64,000 nucleotides of DNA from Nitrosomonas sp. (GCF_019635155.1 NZ_JAHBZY010000009.1:1-64000); one strand, 5' to 3'. Counted from the first letter of the stretch, positions 44,002 through 54,599 are shown. The notes: generated from the letters alone by a model not told the origin. A program made the numbers and translations.

Positions 44002-45357
44002 ATGTTTGAGAAAATTCTTATAGCGAATCGAGGCGAAATCGCATTGCGGATTCAGCGCGCGTGCCGAGCGATGGGTATCAAAACGGTCGCGGTGCATTCC
44101 GAGGCGGATGCGGAAGCCAAGTACGTAATGTTAGCCGATGAATCGGTTTGTATTGGCCCTGCACCAGTAGCGCAGAGTTACCTCAATATTCCTGCCATCA
44201 TTAGCGCTGCCGAAGTGACCGATGCCGAGGCGATTCATCCCGGCTATGGTTTTTTATCGGAAAATGCTGATTTTGCGGAAAGAGTTGAGAAAAGCGGGTT
44301 TGTTTTTATCGGCCCCCGACCTGAAACGATTCGCTTGATGGGTGATAAAGTCAGCGCGAAAAATGCCATGAAAAATGCCGGAGTACCGTGTGTACCTGGT
44401 TCCGATGGCGCGTTGCCGGAAAACATCGATGAAGTAAAAAGGATCGTCAAGGAAATCGGTTATCCCGTTATTCTTAAAGCCGCGGGTGGCGGTGGCGGAC
44501 GAGGCATGCGGGTCGTGCATACTGAAGCTGCATTGTCGAATGCGGTCATCATGACACGCAATGAAGCGCAAGCTGCGTTTGGAAATCCGACAGTTTATGC
44601 AGAGAAGTATCTGGAAAATCCCCGGCATATTGAATTTCAATTATTGATTGACGCGCACGGTAACGCAGTGCATTTGGGTGAAAGGGATTGCTCGATGCAG
44701 CGGCGGCATCAGAAAATTCTTGAAGAGGCACCTGCACCAGGTATACCGGAGAAATTACGCAATAAAATCGGTGAACGTTGCGCCGATGCTTGTCGCCGTA
44801 TCAAATACCGTGGTGTCGGTACATTCGAATTCTTATTTGAAAACAATGAGTTTTATTTCATTGAAATGAATACTCGTTTACAAGTTGAACATCCGGTTAC
44901 AGAAGCAATTACCGGTATCGATTTAGTACAAGCGCAAATCAATGTGGCTGCCGGCCTAGCGCTGCCTTTTAGCCAGAAAGATATTATATTTAAGGGACAT
45001 GCCATCGAGTGCCGCATCAATGCGGAAGATGCCTATAAATTAACACCTTCCGCCGGACGCATTACGCAATACCATGCACCGGGTGGTCCCGGGGTTCGGG
45101 TTGATTCGCATGTGTACCATAATTATATGGTGCCGCCATACTATGATTCGATGATCGGGAAAATTATTACCTATGGCGATACCCGCGAGCAAGCCATTGC
45201 GCGTATGCGGATCGCATTGTCGGAAATGGTCGTGACCGGCATAAAAACCAATATTCCATTGCATCGGGATTTACTTAACGATGCAACATTCTTGAGTGGC
45301 GGTTTCTCGATTCATTATTTGGAACAAAAACTGGCGCTGCATAATAAAACCGATTAG
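44002..45357 (+). CDS. accC: biotin carboxylase of acetyl-CoA carboxylase
   Basis: ATP-grasp enzyme that carboxylates the biotin on AccB. 451 residues: [20 protein letters not shown] at the start, the glycine-rich lid [14 protein letters not shown], then [14 protein letters not shown] and [16 protein letters not shown]. Full length with no anomalies. Followed 35 bp later by prmA, so probably one transcript accB-accC-prmA. Confidence 0.97.
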   Translation: MFEKILIANRGEIALRIQRACRAMGIKTVAVHSEADAEAKYVMLADESVCIGPAPVAQSYLNIPAIISAAEVTDAEAIHPGYGFLSENADFAERVEKSGFVFIGPRPETIRLMGDKVSAKNAMKNAGVPCVPGSDGALPENIDEVKRIVKEIGYPVILKAAGGGGGRGMRVVHTEAALSNAVIMTRNEAQAAFGNPTVYAEKYLENPRHIEFQLLIDAHGNAVHLGERDCSMQRRHQKILEEAPAPGIPEKLRNKIGERCADACRRIKYRGVGTFEFLFENNEFYFIEMNTRLQVEHPVTEAITGIDLVQAQINVAAGLALPFSQKDIIFKGHAIECRINAEDAYKLTPSAGRITQYHAPGGPGVRVDSHVYHNYMVPPYYDSMIGKIITYGDTREQAIARMRIALSEMVVTGIKTNIPLHRDLLNDATFLSGGFSIHYLEQKLALHNKTD

Positions 45358-45392
45358 GGCGCGAATTTGATTTTATCCATACTCACTAAAGC

Positions 45393-46310
45393 ATGTCCTG
45401 GATTACGCTGATTATCAAAGCGGATGCCGAACATGCCGAGGTGCTAAGCGATGCATTGTTGAACCAGGGTGCGTTGTCGGTCGATATTCACGATGCCGCA
45501 GCCGATACTCAAGATGAGCAAATGCTGTTCGGCGAACCGGGCGAGCCAAGTGGTGAAATCTGGCAGAATGCGGAAGTTTCAGCGCTATTCGAGCGAACGG
45601 CGGATATCGCCGGGATTTTTCAGAACATATCGAGTCTCATGCCTGATGGCGAGCAACTTGACTATCATGTGGAATGTATTGAGGAACAAGACTGGGTGCG
45701 GCTGACTCAATCGCAGTTTGATCCGATTCAAATTTCTCATCGGCTCTGGATTGTTCCGACTTGGCATGCGTCTCCGGATCCTGCGGCAGTCAATTTGATT
45801 CTTGATCCCGGATTGGCTTTTGGCACCGGCAGTCATCCAACTACGCAATTATGTCTTGGTTGGCTGGATCAAAATCTGAATCTTGGCGATAAGGTAATTG
45901 ATTATGGCTGCGGTTCCGGGATACTCGCCATTGCAGCGTTGAAACTTGGCGCGTCGCATGTAACCGGCATCGATATCGATCCGCAAGCTATTAAAGCCAG
46001 TCAAGATAATGCATTGCGAAATCAATGTGACCCTTCAAAATTTCTCTTTGTGACAGCACAACATGCGCTGGGATCGGATGCATCATCGGGCGATCCTGTT
46101 GATGTCGTTGTCGCTAATATCTTAACAAATCCGCTGATGTTGCTGGCGCCGGTACTTGCGCGTGCGGTCCGCTCCAAAGGGAAGATTGTGTTGTCAGGAA
46201 TTCTTCAAGAGCAAGCTGAAGAGGTCAAGCAAGTCTATCAGCAGTGGTTTGACATGCGCACTGTTACATCGCAAGAAGGCTGGGTGCTGTTAAGCGGAAG
46301 CAAAAAGTGA
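45393..46310 (+). CDS. prmA: ribosomal protein L11 methyltransferase
   Basis: Methylates ribosomal protein L11. 305 residues: an N-terminal substrate-recognition domain ([20 protein letters not shown]) and a SAM-dependent domain with [35 protein letters not shown] and [15 protein letters not shown]. Located directly after accC, a common arrangement in beta- and gammaproteobacteria. Confidence 0.95.
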   Translation: MSWITLIIKADAEHAEVLSDALLNQGALSVDIHDAAADTQDEQMLFGEPGEPSGEIWQNAEVSALFERTADIAGIFQNISSLMPDGEQLDYHVECIEEQDWVRLTQSQFDPIQISHRLWIVPTWHASPDPAAVNLILDPGLAFGTGSHPTTQLCLGWLDQNLNLGDKVIDYGCGSGILAIAALKLGASHVTGIDIDPQAIKASQDNALRNQCDPSKFLFVTAQHALGSDASSGDPVDVVVANILTNPLMLLAPVLARAVRSKGKIVLSGILQEQAEEVKQVYQQWFDMRTVTSQEGWVLLSGSKK

Positions 46311-46407
46311 AATAATGCCCCTGTCTTGATCTGGGAATAACCTCGGTTGGAATGTACTCCGATAACCTGTTACTAAATAACAAACCGTTCAAAATGACGA
46401 GTCTTAC

Positions 46408-47214
46408 ATGGCATTGGTAACTTGCTGTCCGAGTTGCAGCACTACTTTTCGCGTTCATGCGGCGCAATTGCAAGCACATGGCGGCGATTTGCGTTGCGGA
46501 CAATGCCAACGGGTATTTAACGGTTTCGCTACACTGATAACCGCGCACGAGTCAACCATCGAATATCCGCTTACCGTTCGGTCGCAGCCTGCTGTCGCAC
46601 CTGAATCATTCACTGAGAACCATGACGTCGGTCCGGATTCAGACGCAACCATTCATCCGGTACCCGCTCCTGCAAGTGAACCCGATGCACCGGAGTCACC
46701 CGATTCATTGTTTGACGATGGAGAACAGGCCAAACGATCATCGCCAATGCTGCGGATTGCGAACATTCTGCTACTGCTGTTGCTGGTTGGGCAAATAACG
46801 CATCATTACCGGACGGAATTGACGGTGATTGCACCATATTCCAGACCGTATTTGGAGCAATATTGCGCATTGCTTAAGTGTACGATTCCTTATTCGCAAG
46901 ATATTCGCCAAATTGGCATCGAATCGTCGGATCTGCAGAAAAACCCTGCCGGCGAACCCGAAGTTACTACCATGCATGCGACCATTCATAATTTCGCATC
47001 GTTTCCGCAAGCTTTTCCGGCATTACAGCTCGTATTGCTTGATGCCCAGCAACATGTCATAACCAGCCGTATTTTTACGGCGGATGATTATTTGCAAGAA
47101 GAAGATAGGCAGCGATTATTTATTGCGCCGCACCAGGATATTGAAATACGCCTGGATTTCGATAGCACGGAATTAAGTGCATTAGGGTATCGCTTATTGT
47201 TACTATATCTTTGA
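46408..47214 (+). CDS. zinc-ribbon (MJ0042-type) and DUF3426 membrane protein
   Basis: 268 residues. The N-terminal zinc ribbon has CCPSCSTTFRV and LRCGQCQRVF (two C-x2-C pairs). An acidic linker follows, then one membrane segment (ANILLLLLLVGQI) and a C-terminal DUF3426 domain (about 130-268). It commonly follows prmA in betaproteobacteria. The function is unknown; a link to transcription or protein quality control has been suggested only by the ribbon type. Confidence 0.85.
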   Translation: MALVTCCPSCSTTFRVHAAQLQAHGGDLRCGQCQRVFNGFATLITAHESTIEYPLTVRSQPAVAPESFTENHDVGPDSDATIHPVPAPASEPDAPESPDSLFDDGEQAKRSSPMLRIANILLLLLLVGQITHHYRTELTVIAPYSRPYLEQYCALLKCTIPYSQDIRQIGIESSDLQKNPAGEPEVTTMHATIHNFASFPQAFPALQLVLLDAQQHVITSRIFTADDYLQEEDRQRLFIAPHQDIEIRLDFDSTELSALGYRLLLLYL

Positions 47215-47278
47215 AAGTATGCCGGAAGTTATGCAGCGTGACATCAAATTACTGCAATAATATTCGCATTTTTTGCCA

Positions 47279-48463
47279 TTATAAGCGTGCCAGCAATAGC
47301 TGATGGATTTCGTGATCGTCGAGCACAATCGGATTGGTTTTCATACTGTTACCGCGGCAATTGGCAATGACTTTATTGAGATTGGCTGGTTGCAATCCAT
47401 AATGCGACAGCCGTGGCAAATTAAGCTCGTTGGTCCATTGTGTCAGTTGAGCAACCAAAGCGTTAAAAGCGGCATCGGGATCGATAAATCGCTTTTCACA
47501 CAATATCTCGGCGACATGCAAATATTTTGCCAGCGCTTGATTACCAGGGTCTCGAGCGAGCATTGCTTCAATATTCACCTGTGTCGCTGCTGCAACCAAG
47601 GTGCCGCAAACAACGCCGTGCGGAATCGGATAAAAAGCACCGAGCGGGGAAGCTAAGCCATGCACCGAGCCTAAACCGACTTGCGCCAAAGTAATCCCCG
47701 AGAGCAGTGCAGCATAGGCCATTTTCTCGCGATGTTGCGCTAGTTCGCCCTGTTGGTGATATAACGGCATTAATGCATTACGTGCGGCTTGCAGACCGCT
47801 GATCGCAAGCGCATCGGTAAACGCGTTAGATTTGGTGGATACATATGATTCCAGCAGTTGCGTTACTGCATCCATACCGTTGGCGGCAATTACGCCGGGA
47901 GGACAACTGGACAGCAAATCGGGATCGACGATGGCATATTCAGCAACCAGTTTGTCGTGACGGAATGATTTTTTGAAACCGTTCTCACCTTGTACGCTGA
48001 GTACCGCATTTTTTGTGGCTTCACTACCGGTTCCGGCGGTTGTGGGTACGGCGATGAATGGTATGGCAGGGCCCTGGTATGTTAACTCGGGGCCGACGCC
48101 TTCCAAATAATCCATTACGGAACGTTGTATTTTCAGCAATCCTGCTACGGCCTTGGCGGCATCCAGCGTGCTACCGCCACCGATACCGGCGACAGCATCA
48201 AAAGAATCGGCAGCATATTGTTTAACCAGTTCGTCGATTAATCCCGGGGATGGCTCTTCGGCAATCGTGCAATGCTGCCAGATAATGGATCGTTGCCTAA
48301 GTTCACTGAGCAAGATGTTCCAGCCGTCGGTGTTGACGAATGAACGCGCACCGGTTACCAGTAAAACGTGTAAGCCGTAGCTGGATAGAATATCCGGTAA
48401 TTTTTTGATGGTTCCGCAACCGAATTCGATGCGTGGTAGCCGTGCAACGGAAAAATTAAACAT
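47279..48463 (-). CDS. iron-containing alcohol dehydrogenase
   Basis: 394 residues from the ATG at 48463 (MFNFSVARLPRIEFGCG), which overlaps the stop of the upstream gene (ATGA). Family motifs: GGGSTLDAAKAVAG (NAD binding), PTTAGTGSEATKNAVLS, and GLGSVHGLASPLGAFYPIPHG with the metal-binding histidines. It would interconvert an alcohol and an aldehyde or ketone with NAD(P); the substrate is unknown. Coupling to a small monooxygenase-like gene suggests one degradative or detoxifying pathway. Confidence 0.9.
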   Translation of the reverse strand: MFNFSVARLPRIEFGCGTIKKLPDILSSYGLHVLLVTGARSFVNTDGWNILLSELRQRSIIWQHCTIAEEPSPGLIDELVKQYAADSFDAVAGIGGGSTLDAAKAVAGLLKIQRSVMDYLEGVGPELTYQGPAIPFIAVPTTAGTGSEATKNAVLSVQGENGFKKSFRHDKLVAEYAIVDPDLLSSCPPGVIAANGMDAVTQLLESYVSTKSNAFTDALAISGLQAARNALMPLYHQQGELAQHREKMAYAALLSGITLAQVGLGSVHGLASPLGAFYPIPHGVVCGTLVAAATQVNIEAMLARDPGNQALAKYLHVAEILCEKRFIDPDAAFNALVAQLTQWTNELNLPRLSHYGLQPANLNKVIANCRGNSMKTNPIVLDDHEIHQLLLARL

Positions 48464-48765
48464 CAATCGACTATCTCCGGGAACAAGCCTTGATACGGCA
48501 CACCTCGGCGTGGCTCGGCCATCCAATCCGCGACGGTATCCCGCCACGTCAGGTAATGCGCGGTTTCTTTATGAGCTGCAGCATCTTGCTGAGTTTTATA
48601 AGCTTCGTAGAAAACAAATTTGGTCGGATCGGTGGCGGATTGCAAGATATCAAATCGAATATTTCCTGATTCACGAATTGAGTTTTCATGATTTAAACGA
48701 CAAGCATGCTTGAACGCATCAACTTTATCCGGCTTCACGGATGCATAGACGATTGTTACATACAT
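48463..48765 (-). CDS. antibiotic biosynthesis monooxygenase (ABM) domain protein
   Basis: 100 residues of the dimeric ferredoxin-like ABM/LsrG/YgiN fold: MYVTIVYASVKPDKVDAFK, RFDILQSATDPTKFVFYEAY, and HKETAHYLTWRDTVADWM. Members are cofactor-free quinol monooxygenases or isomerases. AGGAAT lies before the ATG. It is first in a two-gene unit, with its stop overlapping the dehydrogenase start. Confidence 0.88.
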   Translation of the reverse strand: MYVTIVYASVKPDKVDAFKHACRLNHENSIRESGNIRFDILQSATDPTKFVFYEAYKTQQDAAAHKETAHYLTWRDTVADWMAEPRRGVPYQGLFPEIVD

Positions 48766-48960
48766 AGCCGATTCCTTTTCGAATAATGGATGATTCTTAT
48801 TGTACTACGATCTAAATTTTGTTTTTCAAGCGAGGAATTGTGGGTTACTTATACAAATTTTTTATACGATGGGATTAGTGGGTCTATTAAGTGCTTTGAA
48901 GTTTTACCGATTAAGTAAAATCACATTTTGTGTTCGTTCTGTCAATTTTTAAGCATTTTC

Positions 48961-50046
48961 ATGTCCAATAAAAATGTCGGCACATCCTCTCTGTTAAATC
49001 GCTTAGCCTCTTTAACGACGATTCGCGATATCGAGCTGTTTGAGCTTAGCCTGTTAAAAACGCTGGCTGAGTTACTAAAAGTCAATCAGATATCGATGTA
49101 TAAACTGAATCCGGATAACAAAACATGCTGGTTGTCCACTTATTCAACCAGGCTGATTGAAGATGGCAGTAAACGGCGATTTTCAGAGTCTCAAGAAATT
49201 TATACGTCGGAAATAATAATTCCGAATGAAATCAGATCGGCACAGCTCTGGATAGAAACAACAAAGAAACCTTATATTCACGGACAATCCTAGAAATTTC
49301 TAGTGGTTTATCCGGTTCTGGCCGCCAGTAATAAAATCGAGAGTATGTTGACTTTTGAGTTGCCGCACATGCTCACCGAGAGCGAGATGCTCATTATTAC
49401 AAGCTTGCTGAGCATTACGCATAATTTCCGCAGTTTATTGGATGAAAGTCAGAAAGATAAATTGACTGGTTTATTGAATCGTCAAACATTTGAAGCGAAC
49501 ATCAATAAAATCAGCTCGCTTACTTTGAATTCCGAGCTTGGTCAATATCAAGACACCAGTAATCGGAATCGCAGGAGACCTAAAACTGGCAAGGAAAAAT
49601 TTTGCCTCGCTATCATCGATATCGATAATTTCAAGTCGATCAACGATAAATTCGGTCATGTGATGGGGGATGAAGTTTTATTGTTACTTTCTTATGTGAT
49701 GAAGCAGAATTTTCGCGCAAAAGATTTATTGTTTCGTTTCGGCGGAGAGGAATTCGTGGTGATTTTCCTTGCGCCTGGCAAAGAAGAGGCTTGTCAAGTT
49801 TTAGAGCGTTTCCGCACAAAAATTGAGGCCTATCGTTTCCCGCAGATCAATGCGATCACTGTCAGCATTGGGGCAACCTTGATTGGTGAAATGTACCATT
49901 TAGCGTCTGAAATTCTTGGGCGAGCTGATCAAGCGCTTTATTATGCAAAACACAATGGCAGGAATCAGCTACATTTCTATGAGACTTTACTTGAGAGTGG
50001 CTGCATTGATGACAGAAAAGAAAGTGGTTCCATTGATTTCTTCTAA
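48961..50046 (+). pseudogene. diguanylate cyclase split by an in-frame amber codon
   Basis: A single reading frame codes for a GAF-like sensor part (SLLNRLASLTTIRDIELFELSLL onward, about 110 residues), then TAG at 49291-49293, then continues in the same frame through the rest of the sensor part (KFLVVYPVLAASNK) into a GGDEF domain (KLTGLLNRQTFE, FCLAIIDIDNFKSINDKFGHVMGDE, RFGGEEFVVIF). The cyclase active site GGEEF is intact. Without read-through, only the truncated sensor is made, unless the TTG/GTG codons after the stop start a separate cyclase (the part from 49303). A recent nonsense mutation or a sequencing error are the simplest explanations. Confidence 0.75.
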
Positions 50047-50059
50047 TTTTTATTAGTGA

Positions 50060-50590
50060 TTACCACCGGTAGAAAGGTCCATAAAATCCTCCGCGATAGA
50101 ATGGGTAGTAACCGGGATAGTAAGGGTAGGGTCCGTAGTAAGGGTTATAGTAATTGTGATTTGACACTTTGGGCCACAGATATATCGCTGTAGCATTTAG
50201 CAGCGGAACACGGATGATTCTTTTGCCGACTGTCAATTCGGTATCACCGGCAATTATGCCGGCAATCGTAATTTCTTTGTCTTTGGCATATACCGCAGGA
50301 TCGAGAAATGCCTGGCTTTTTACAACGAAGCGGCCTTCACCGGCCCTGTACGTTTGCGGACGGCCTGTATAATCCAGCGGGTAGAATACGATTTGCAACA
50401 TACTGTTATGTTCTTCATTATCGACATCGATAATTACGCCACCCCAGCGCACCGGAACATCTTTGAAACTATTCGCATCAAGACTCACTTGTTGATAGGA
50501 AATCTCGGTAGCCGGTGCATTGGCGATGGAAGGCGGCAGTCCGGCACAGGCGCTAAGCAGCAAAACGGGTAATAAAAAGAGAATTTTCAT
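50060..50590 (-). CDS. Slp family outer-membrane lipoprotein
   Basis: 176 residues. The signal peptide ends in the lipobox LSAC (Cys15). The Slp domain follows: ISYQQVSLDANSFKDVPVRWGG, IVFYPLDYTGRP, GEGRFVVKSQAFLDPAVY and VGKRIIRVPLLNATAIYLW. The last 30 residues are almost only Tyr, Pro, Gly and Phe (from NHNYYNPYYGPYPYYPGY), an unusual low-complexity tail. Slp proteins are induced in stationary phase and sit in the outer membrane. Confidence 0.88.
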   Translation of the reverse strand: MKILFLLPVLLLSACAGLPPSIANAPATEISYQQVSLDANSFKDVPVRWGGVIIDVDNEEHNSMLQIVFYPLDYTGRPQTYRAGEGRFVVKSQAFLDPAVYAKDKEITIAGIIAGDTELTVGKRIIRVPLLNATAIYLWPKVSNHNYYNPYYGPYPYYPGYYPFYRGGFYGPFYRW

Positions 50591-50886
50591 GATGCCTCCC
50601 GGATAAGATCAATGACTCGTAAATGGTGTCACAATTCAATATTTCAACAAAATAGTGCTCACATATTCATGGGTGCAATTCATCAATCCTTAGCGGGGTC
50701 AAATTCTTGACATACAGCGATAATAAGATCGAATGGAATTGTTCAGTATGGCCTATTAATTAACCGGCGCCAAAAGGTCAATCATACTGTCATGCCGGAA
50801 TGGTAGAATACAAACTGATCGCCAATTTCGTTATTATTGGCAGTCAATTTCAACGAATGATCGCGACGTTTATCATAGAGGGTGGA
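50591..50886. other. divergent promoter region between slp-like gene and lipoprotein gene
   Basis: About 300 bp between two genes read away from each other. It should hold both promoters. No clear boxes were identified by eye; AT-rich stretches occur near 50630-50660. Confidence 0.35.
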
Positions 50887-52146
50887 ATGATTCGCTGTCT
50901 CCATATTGCTTTCGCATTGTTAATTCCGCTGCTGCTTTCCGCTTGCGCCAGTAAAATGCCGGAGAAGAAAGTGCTGGATGCGGCTGTGAAAGCGGCTGCG
51001 CCGACCCCTTTTGAACAACTGACTTTCAAAGCGGAAGCGAGAACTGTTTTTGAAGATCGCGGCAAATTTATTATGCTGGAAGGCAGCAAATGCATGCAGC
51101 GCGATAACGGCGCAGAACCGGTAATCATCACGCAGTGGCTTGAGATGCCGGGTTATGTGGATAACGGCACCGTGGTGCTCAATGGCTGGGATCTACGCTA
51201 TTTGAAGCAGGATCGTGAAGTCAATTCATTGCGCGCCGAGATCAGCCGCAGCAAACTGGTGAAAAACACAGGCTCGACCTTCTTGGTATTCGAAGCGCAA
51301 GGCAAACTGGACGATCAAAATCGCAACGATGCCTTTGAATTTTGTGTGTTTTTTACCGCGTTCGGGTATCGTGCAGCCGAAGTCGATGCAGTCGTCGATG
51401 AAGATAACGCCGGGATTGAAGCGACGATGCTACAGGATGAAAAACAAGGTGCGGTCGCTACTCTGGAAAGTAGCGGTCATAAAGGTATGGTGCGGCGATA
51501 CGATGCGTTGGCGATCATACCGCGCGGTTTCGGTTTTGAATTTGCCAATCGTTTTGAATGCGAATGGCGTTGGTTGCCTTGCAAATGGAATGATCGCGTC
51601 GATTATCCGTTGCTGCAAATGGCTTATAATCTAACACAAACCAGTGCCACGCCCAATCAGTCCGGAAACCCGAATTGGGCTACACAGACCATTTTCAAAG
51701 ACAACGGCATCCGCACCCATCGCATCAAAACCCGTGCGGCATTGATTCATGGCCGCAGTATTAAAGTGCGCGGGGATTTCCTGGCGCTGAATCCCCGCAA
51801 CGGTAAAGCCGATACTTGCCGCAAAAGCGTCGACGGCGTAGTCCGTACCCAAACCTTTCAAATTGATGAATTACCTTACGATTACGCCATTCCGATGCTG
51901 ACCGGCTGGGATTTGACCAACGAATGCGAACAACAAAGACTGCAGCGCGCCGGTATCTGGATTCACGATATCCGCCTCGATCCGCATTCGCACCGGCTGG
52001 AATATAAAGTATCGTCGATCCTGCGTGACCAAGACGGCGCACCCAGTTTCAATAGTGCGCACCGCGTCACCGTATTGGGACTCAATCATCAGTCGTCATC
52101 GGCACAGCAGCGGCCACCGAGGTTTCAGTTAAAGATCCGGGATTAG
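50887..52146 (+). CDS. large lipoprotein of unknown function
   Basis: 419 residues from the ATG at 50887 (MIRCLHIAFALLIPLLLSAC), with GAGGGTGG before it; the earlier in-frame start would bury the signal peptide. Lipobox LSAC. No known domain was recognised. Two partly similar halves seem to occur: GYVDNGTVVLNGWDLRYLK in the first and YAIPMLTGWDLTNECEQQ in the second share the GWDL pattern, so an internal duplication is possible. An outer-membrane or periplasmic location is expected. Confidence 0.7.
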   Translation: MIRCLHIAFALLIPLLLSACASKMPEKKVLDAAVKAAAPTPFEQLTFKAEARTVFEDRGKFIMLEGSKCMQRDNGAEPVIITQWLEMPGYVDNGTVVLNGWDLRYLKQDREVNSLRAEISRSKLVKNTGSTFLVFEAQGKLDDQNRNDAFEFCVFFTAFGYRAAEVDAVVDEDNAGIEATMLQDEKQGAVATLESSGHKGMVRRYDALAIIPRGFGFEFANRFECEWRWLPCKWNDRVDYPLLQMAYNLTQTSATPNQSGNPNWATQTIFKDNGIRTHRIKTRAALIHGRSIKVRGDFLALNPRNGKADTCRKSVDGVVRTQTFQIDELPYDYAIPMLTGWDLTNECEQQRLQRAGIWIHDIRLDPHSHRLEYKVSSILRDQDGAPSFNSAHRVTVLGLNHQSSSAQQRPPRFQLKIRD

Positions 52147-52195
52147 TCCGGATACTAGGTGTTTAGTCCCACGATGTGCTGGGATGGGTCAACAT

Positions 52196-53401
52196 GGTAA
52201 TCCTCCCAGAAAATAACAGGAGTCAAAAGTAGAATTTTCTAGTACTTTATGGAGAGGAGATTCTGCGATGAAGCAATCGAAATTCAGTGACAGCCAGATC
52301 ATGGCGATACTCAAACAGGCAGAGGCAGGGGTGCCGGTACCTGAGCTGTGTCGTGAACATGGCATGAGCAATGCGACATTTTACAAATGGCGCAGTAAAT
52401 ACGGTGGAATGGATGCATCGATGATGTCCGAGATGAAGGTTTTGCAGGAAGAAAACCGGCGCTTAAAACGGATGTATGCTGAGATGAGCATGCAAAACGA
52501 GATTCTGAAGGATGTTTTAGGAAAAAAGTAGCGCGGCCCTCACCACGAAAGGCTCTGGCGCGTCAGGCGGTTTGTGATCGACAGATCAGTATCCGCCAGT
52601 CTTGCGCGATCTTCGGGATCAGCGAGACGTGCTATCGCTATGAGGGCAAACGCAATGCGGACAACGAGCGCATTGCCGACTGGTTACTCCGTTTGACACA
52701 TGCCCATAAAAGATGGGGTTTCGGCTTGTGTTTTCTGTATCTGCGCAATGTGAAAGGGTTTACATGGAATCACAAACGGATTCACCGGATTTACTGTGAG
52801 CTTGAGTTGAACCTGCGGATAAAGTCGCGCAGGCGGTTGAAACGAGCCAAACCGTGTCCTCTGGCGGTTCCGGACAAGCCCAATGTCATATGGTCGATGG
52901 ATTTTATGGCAGATCAGCTCAGCAGCGGGAGGTCATTCCGCACATTCAATGTGCTGGATGATTTTAACCGTGAGGGGCTGGGGATCGAGGTTGATCTCTC
53001 GCTTCCGGCGGCACGCGTGGTACGCAGTCTGGATCATATCATCGAATGGCGCGGCAAGCCTGATATGCTCCGCTGTGATAACGGGCCGGAATACATCAGT
53101 GGCTTGCTAGCTGCCTGGGCGGCAAAGAACGGCATTCAGCTGGAATTCATACAACCCGGTAAACCTCAGCAAAATGCCTATGTCGAGCGTTACAACCGCA
53201 CCGTTCGCCATGAATGGCTGGAAATGAATGCGTTTGACACGATCGAACAGGCACAAAACACTGCTACAAGCTGGCTATGGACTTACAATAACGAACGCCC
53301 TAATATGGCCATCGGCGGCATCACACCCGCCATGAAACTGGCGCAAGCCAAAACAACGTTAAATTCTACTTCCTAATCCCTCTAATTTGGGGAGGATTAC
53401 C
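52196..53401 (+). mobile_element. IS3-family (IS407-like) insertion sequence
   Basis: About 1.2 kb with imperfect inverted ends (GGTAATCCTCCC at both ends, and inner AAGTAGAATTT at both). It contains an intact two-frame transposase. No target duplication was found at these exact ends, so the boundary may be off by a base or the flanks may have changed. It lies 53 bp left of the tRNA-Ser att copy. Confidence 0.85.
52268..53376 (+). CDS. IS3-family transposase OrfA-OrfB by -1 frameshift
   Basis: OrfA (52268-52531, 87 residues) has an HTH ([22 protein letters not shown]) and a leucine-zipper end ([20 protein letters not shown]). At its end the heptamer A-AAA-AAG (52522-52528) stands in the correct phase for -1 slippage. 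The -1 frame stays open into OrfB ([15 protein letters not shown] onward) with the DDE integrase core: [22 protein letters not shown] and [18 protein letters not shown]. All three acidic residues are visible, so the element may be active. Confidence 0.88.
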
Positions 53402-53454
53402 CTGTTCTATATGGGTCTTAGTTGGTCCTGAGTGGTCTGGATGAGACCTTAAAC

Positions 53455-53479
53455 TGGCGGAGAAAGCGGGATTCGAACC
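53455..53479 (-). repeat. att copy: duplicated 3' end of tRNA-Ser
   Basis: 25 bp identical to the 3' end of the intact tRNA-Ser gene (57584-57608), including the CCA complement TGG and the T-arm region. It diverges after GAACC. It marks the left boundary of island 3. Confidence 0.85.
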
Positions 53480-53573
53480 AGCAGTTTAAATTGATGGTGT
53501 CATATTTATCAATTAGTTATAATTGTAATGTTGCCTAAGGATAAGCATAAATTGGCATGTTTTGGCATAGTTT

Positions 53574-53596
53574 GGGCAACATTTAGGGCAACATTT
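53574..53596 (+). repeat. island 3 left arm-type repeat pair
   Basis: GGGCAACATTT twice, 12 bp apart, about 95 bp inside the att copy. The same word occurs at the right end (57531), again followed 12 bp later by a related word. Confidence 0.6.
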
Positions 53597-53713
53597 TTTG
53601 TGATTAACAGAGGATTTTCGGTTTATCTGTTCCAATTAAAAACGAATATGTTATAGGTTTCAGCTTGTCAGATATATCACTAAGTGCTATATTTCATTTA
53701 GGATAGATACAGG

Positions 53714-54094
53714 ATGGTCGTTTATAAGACGCGATGGTTTGATCGTTGGGCAAACAAACAAGGGTTAACCTCGTCCAGTCTTTGCGCAGCCGTACATGAG
53801 ATGACAGAGGGACTGCATGATGCCGATCTCGGCAATGGACTGCTGAAAAAACGAATTGCGCGACCAGGGCAAGGAAAGAGGAGCGGTTTTCGCACGTTGG
53901 TCGCCACCAATAAAGGAAACCGTTGGATATTCTTATTTGGTTTTCCGAAGAACGAACGTAGCAACATTGACAAAGATGAAGAGGTAGCCCTAAAGCTGTT
54001 GGCTGCTCACCTGCTGTCACTGACAACACAGGCGCTCGATCAAGCACAACATGCGGGAGAATTAATGGAGATTAACTGCGATGCGCAAAACTAA
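53714..54094 (+). CDS. HigB-2/RelE-like toxin
   Basis: 126 residues: VVYKTRWFDRWANKQGL, HDADLGNGLLKKRIARPGQG, GFRTLVATNKGNRWIFLFGF and KNERSNIDKDEEVALK. This is the PF06296-type RelE toxin paired with an HTH antitoxin. It is expected to be a ribosome-dependent mRNA nuclease. It overlaps the antitoxin gene by 14 bp. Confidence 0.86.
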   Translation: MVVYKTRWFDRWANKQGLTSSSLCAAVHEMTEGLHDADLGNGLLKKRIARPGQGKRSGFRTLVATNKGNRWIFLFGFPKNERSNIDKDEEVALKLLAAHLLSLTTQALDQAQHAGELMEINCDAQN

Positions 54095-54395
54095 ATCAAC
54101 CATTCTCGAGGCTGTACATGACACGGCCAAGGGCTTACACAAGGCTGATGTGCTGGATCAGGTTACGCTGCATGAATTCGACCGATTGTGCTTGCCGCCT
54201 ATTGAATCGTTAGGACCGGAGCAGATAAAACAAATTCGCGAAGCCACACGTGTCAGTCAGGCGGTGTTTGCTGCCATACTAAATACTAGTGTTTCGACAG
54301 TACAAAAATGGGAGATTGGACAGAAACGGCCAACAGGCACCGCTCTTAAGTTGCTATATCTTGTGCAGAAACGCGGTCTGGAAGCTGTCGTCTGA
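54081..54395 (+). CDS. HTH antitoxin, HigA-like
   Basis: 104 residues. The C-terminal HTH (LGPEQIKQIREATRVSQAVFAAILNTS, TVQKWEIGQKRPTG) is the NadS/HigA pattern, with a toxin-binding N-terminus. It should repress the operon together with the toxin. Both reading frames are intact although the surrounding island is decayed. Confidence 0.86.
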   Translation: MRKTKSTILEAVHDTAKGLHKADVLDQVTLHEFDRLCLPPIESLGPEQIKQIREATRVSQAVFAAILNTSVSTVQKWEIGQKRPTGTALKLLYLVQKRGLEAVV

Positions 54396-54599
54396 GTGGG
54401 TTAATTTCCTTCTTTTGCAGCAATCTATGTGCTTGCGCGGTAGTGTTCAATACCAAGGACCAGAATATTTCCTGCAACCGAATGCAAGCTTGCCTACTCG
54501 TTTACGATATGGCATGTTACATGACATCACCTGCAGCGCTTTTGAGAAAGTTTTGGGGCCTGTAGTAGATTAGTTTAGATGCTAAGCTAATTGAATGAA

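Noticed and set aside
49291-49293. TAG in the diguanylate cyclase gene as pyrrolysine or selenocysteine-like recoding
   Set aside because: No structure after the stop supports recoding, and this gene family does not use recoded residues; mutation or sequencing error is simpler.
54396-54573. Open frame after the HigA-like antitoxin gene
   Set aside because: It continues a shadow frame of the antitoxin, has no start signal of its own and no recognisable motif.
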